14,299 nucleotides of DNA from Opitutaceae bacterium (GTDB lineage: Bacteria; Verrucomicrobiota; Verrucomicrobiia; Opitutales; Opitutaceae): the NCBI GenBank assembly GCA_023269455.1, contig JAHFTG010000027.1, positions 1 to 14,299 on the forward strand, written 5' to 3'. Both the position numbers and the translations under genes were made by a program. Every line of letters begins with the position of its first letter. Within the stretch, counting starts at the first letter, position 1. Of the stretch, positions 13,077 to 14,299 are shown in pieces. Below the pieces are notes generated by a model, which saw nothing but the letters and a program-made list of their open reading frames with translations, was not told the origin of the DNA and made no database searches.

Positions 13077-14299
13077 ATGCCCTCGCCCACTCCCGACGCC
13101 ACGCCCGCCCCCATCCCTGTCACCGTCCTCACCGGCTTCCTCGGCTCCGGCAAGACCACCCTGCTCAACCGCATCCTCACCGAGCAGCACGGCAAAAAAC
13201 TCGCCGTCATCGAAAACGAATTCGGCGAAGTCGGAGTCGATAACCAGCTCGTGATCTCCTCCGATGAGGAACTCTTCGAGATGAACAACGGCTGCATCTG
13301 CTGCACCGTCCGCGGCGACCTCATCCGCATCCTCGGCCGCCTCATGAAACGCAAGGACAAGCTCGACGGCATCCTCATCGAGACCACCGGCCTCGCCGAC
13401 CCCGGCCCCGTCGCCCAGACCTTTTTTACCGACGACGAGATGCGCACCCGCTTCCGCCTCGACAGCATCGTCACCCTCGTGGACGCCAAGCACGTCCTCC
13501 TCCACATCGACACTTCCCCCGAGGTAAAAAAACAGATCGGTTTCGCAGACGTCCTCATTCTCAACAAGACCGACCTCGTCACCCCCGCCGAACTCGACGC
13601 ACTCGAAGCCCGCATCCACAAGATGAACGGTGCCGCCAAGATTCACCGCACGCAAAACGCCGCCATCGACCTCAAGCACGTCCTCGACGTCGGCGGCTTC
13701 AACCTCTCCCGCGCCACCGAACTCAACCCCGAGTTCCTCAAGCCCGAATACCCCTTCGAATGGGCCGGCGCCTACCAGCTCTCCGCCGGCACCCACAACC
13801 TCGCCATCGGCCACTGCGACCACGAGGGCCACGATCATTCACACGAAGGCCATGACCACGCGCACGGCGATCACCATCATCATCACCACAACGGCAACGA
13901 GAACGAACTCGACGTCGTCATCATGCGCGTAAAATCCCTCGACGAAAAAGACCTCACCGCCGCCCGCGAAGCCGCCGTCCACGTCTTCGCCGACTGGGAA
14001 ACCCGCCTCAAGAGCGGCGACACCTTCATCCCCGGCGGCACCCTCCACCGCCTCCTCCTCGAAGACGGCCACGGCCACTACCCGCTCGAAATCAAAGAAC
14101 CCGGCCTCTACCTCGTCTTCGAAGGCTGCGGCGAAGAGCCCCTCCACATTTATCCCGCCGGCTCCGACGACAACTTCCGCCCGTCGTGGCAGGAAGACTA
14201 CGCGCACAGCCACTCGCACGACGACGATGTTTCCAGTGTCGGCATCAGCACCCCGGGCGACCTCGACGGCAAACGCCTCAACGTCTGGATCGACCAGCT
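13077..14299 (+). CDS. COG0523/CobW-like GTPase metallochaperone (3' end outside window)
   Basis: The first 407 residues of a G3E-family P-loop GTPase, still open at the window end. It has the Walker A GFLGSGKTT (20-28), the metal-binding GCICC (72-76, CxCC), ETTGLADP (102-109) and the guanine-specificity motif NKTD (163-166). A histidine-rich loop at ~246-271 (with HDHSHEGHDHAHGDHHHHHH) precedes the C-terminal part. CobW-C text resumes at DDDVSSVGI (382-390) and DLDGKRLNVW. Between them, ~305-375, is an extra segment of beta-rich character ending in HSHSH, not part of the minimal family fold. Such proteins deliver zinc or another divalent metal to client enzymes by GTP hydrolysis and are often in Zur regulons. 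The start ATG 13077 is followed by a short Pro-rich lead; the gap before it shows no clear Zur palindrome. Confidence 0.9.
   Translation, partial: MPSPTPDATPAPIPVTVLTGFLGSGKTTLLNRILTEQHGKKLAVIENEFGEVGVDNQLVISSDEELFEMNNGCICCTVRGDLIRILGRLMKRKDKLDGILIETTGLADPGPVAQTFFTDDEMRTRFRLDSIVTLVDAKHVLLHIDTSPEVKKQIGFADVLILNKTDLVTPAELDALEARIHKMNGAAKIHRTQNAAIDLKHVLDVGGFNLSRATELNPEFLKPEYPFEWAGAYQLSAGTHNLAIGHCDHEGHDHSHEGHDHAHGDHHHHHHNGNENELDVVIMRVKSLDEKDLTAAREAAVHVFADWETRLKSGDTFIPGGTLHRLLLEDGHGHYPLEIKEPGLYLVFEGCGEEPLHIYPAGSDDNFRPSWQEDYAHSHSHDDDVSSVGISTPGDLDGKRLNVWIDQ

Noticed and set aside
13850..13890. CAT/CAC-rich repeat as a microsatellite or phase-variable tract
   Set aside because: It encodes the in-frame histidine-rich loop of the COG0523 protein, and the repeat units are irregular.

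Overview
The window looks like chromosome from a high-GC member of the Verrucomicrobiota, most likely Opitutaceae or a close relative. This is an inference from strongly C-rich coding strands, weak Shine-Dalgarno signals and the gene mix; there is no rRNA or other marker here. No tRNA, rRNA, CRISPR array or intact insertion sequence was seen.

Layout. Positions 1-1100 are a worn accessory stretch: an N-terminal scrap resembling an SRPBCC protein broken off at a short direct repeat, a vapBC-type toxin-antitoxin pair on the minus strand, and what may be the 3' tail of a lost gene. Next is a MYG1-family DHH nuclease gene (1117-1934, plus) whose C-terminus lies in another frame. Positions 2017-6369 (plus) form a three-gene operon: a GT4 glycosyltransferase of the sucrose-phosphate/mannosylfructose-phosphate synthase type, a 697-residue fusion of a sucrose-phosphatase-like HAD domain with an (alpha/alpha)6 invertase/glucosidase-like domain, and a PfkB fructokinase. 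Together they could make a fructose-containing disaccharide, split it and return fructose as fructose-6-phosphate.

Positions 6392-9080 (minus) read, in transcription order, PTPS-II-type 6-pyruvoyl-tetrahydropterin synthase, FolE2 GTP cyclohydrolase, an SDR enzyme closely resembling Chlorobium sepiapterin reductase, and a small two-helix membrane protein. The first three would be a complete route from GTP to a tetrahydrobiopterin. Upstream on the same strand is a hexuronate-type MFS transporter (9141-10454).

Positions 10595-14299 (plus) hold housekeeping-like genes: a YycJ/WalJ-type metallo-beta-lactamase fold protein, a divergent pyruvate kinase ending in a strong intrinsic terminator, and a COG0523 (CobW-like) metallochaperone GTPase with a histidine-rich loop that runs off the window end.

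The two points most worth following are the disaccharide make-and-break operon with its phosphatase-hydrolase fusion, and the compact bacterial biopterin cluster.
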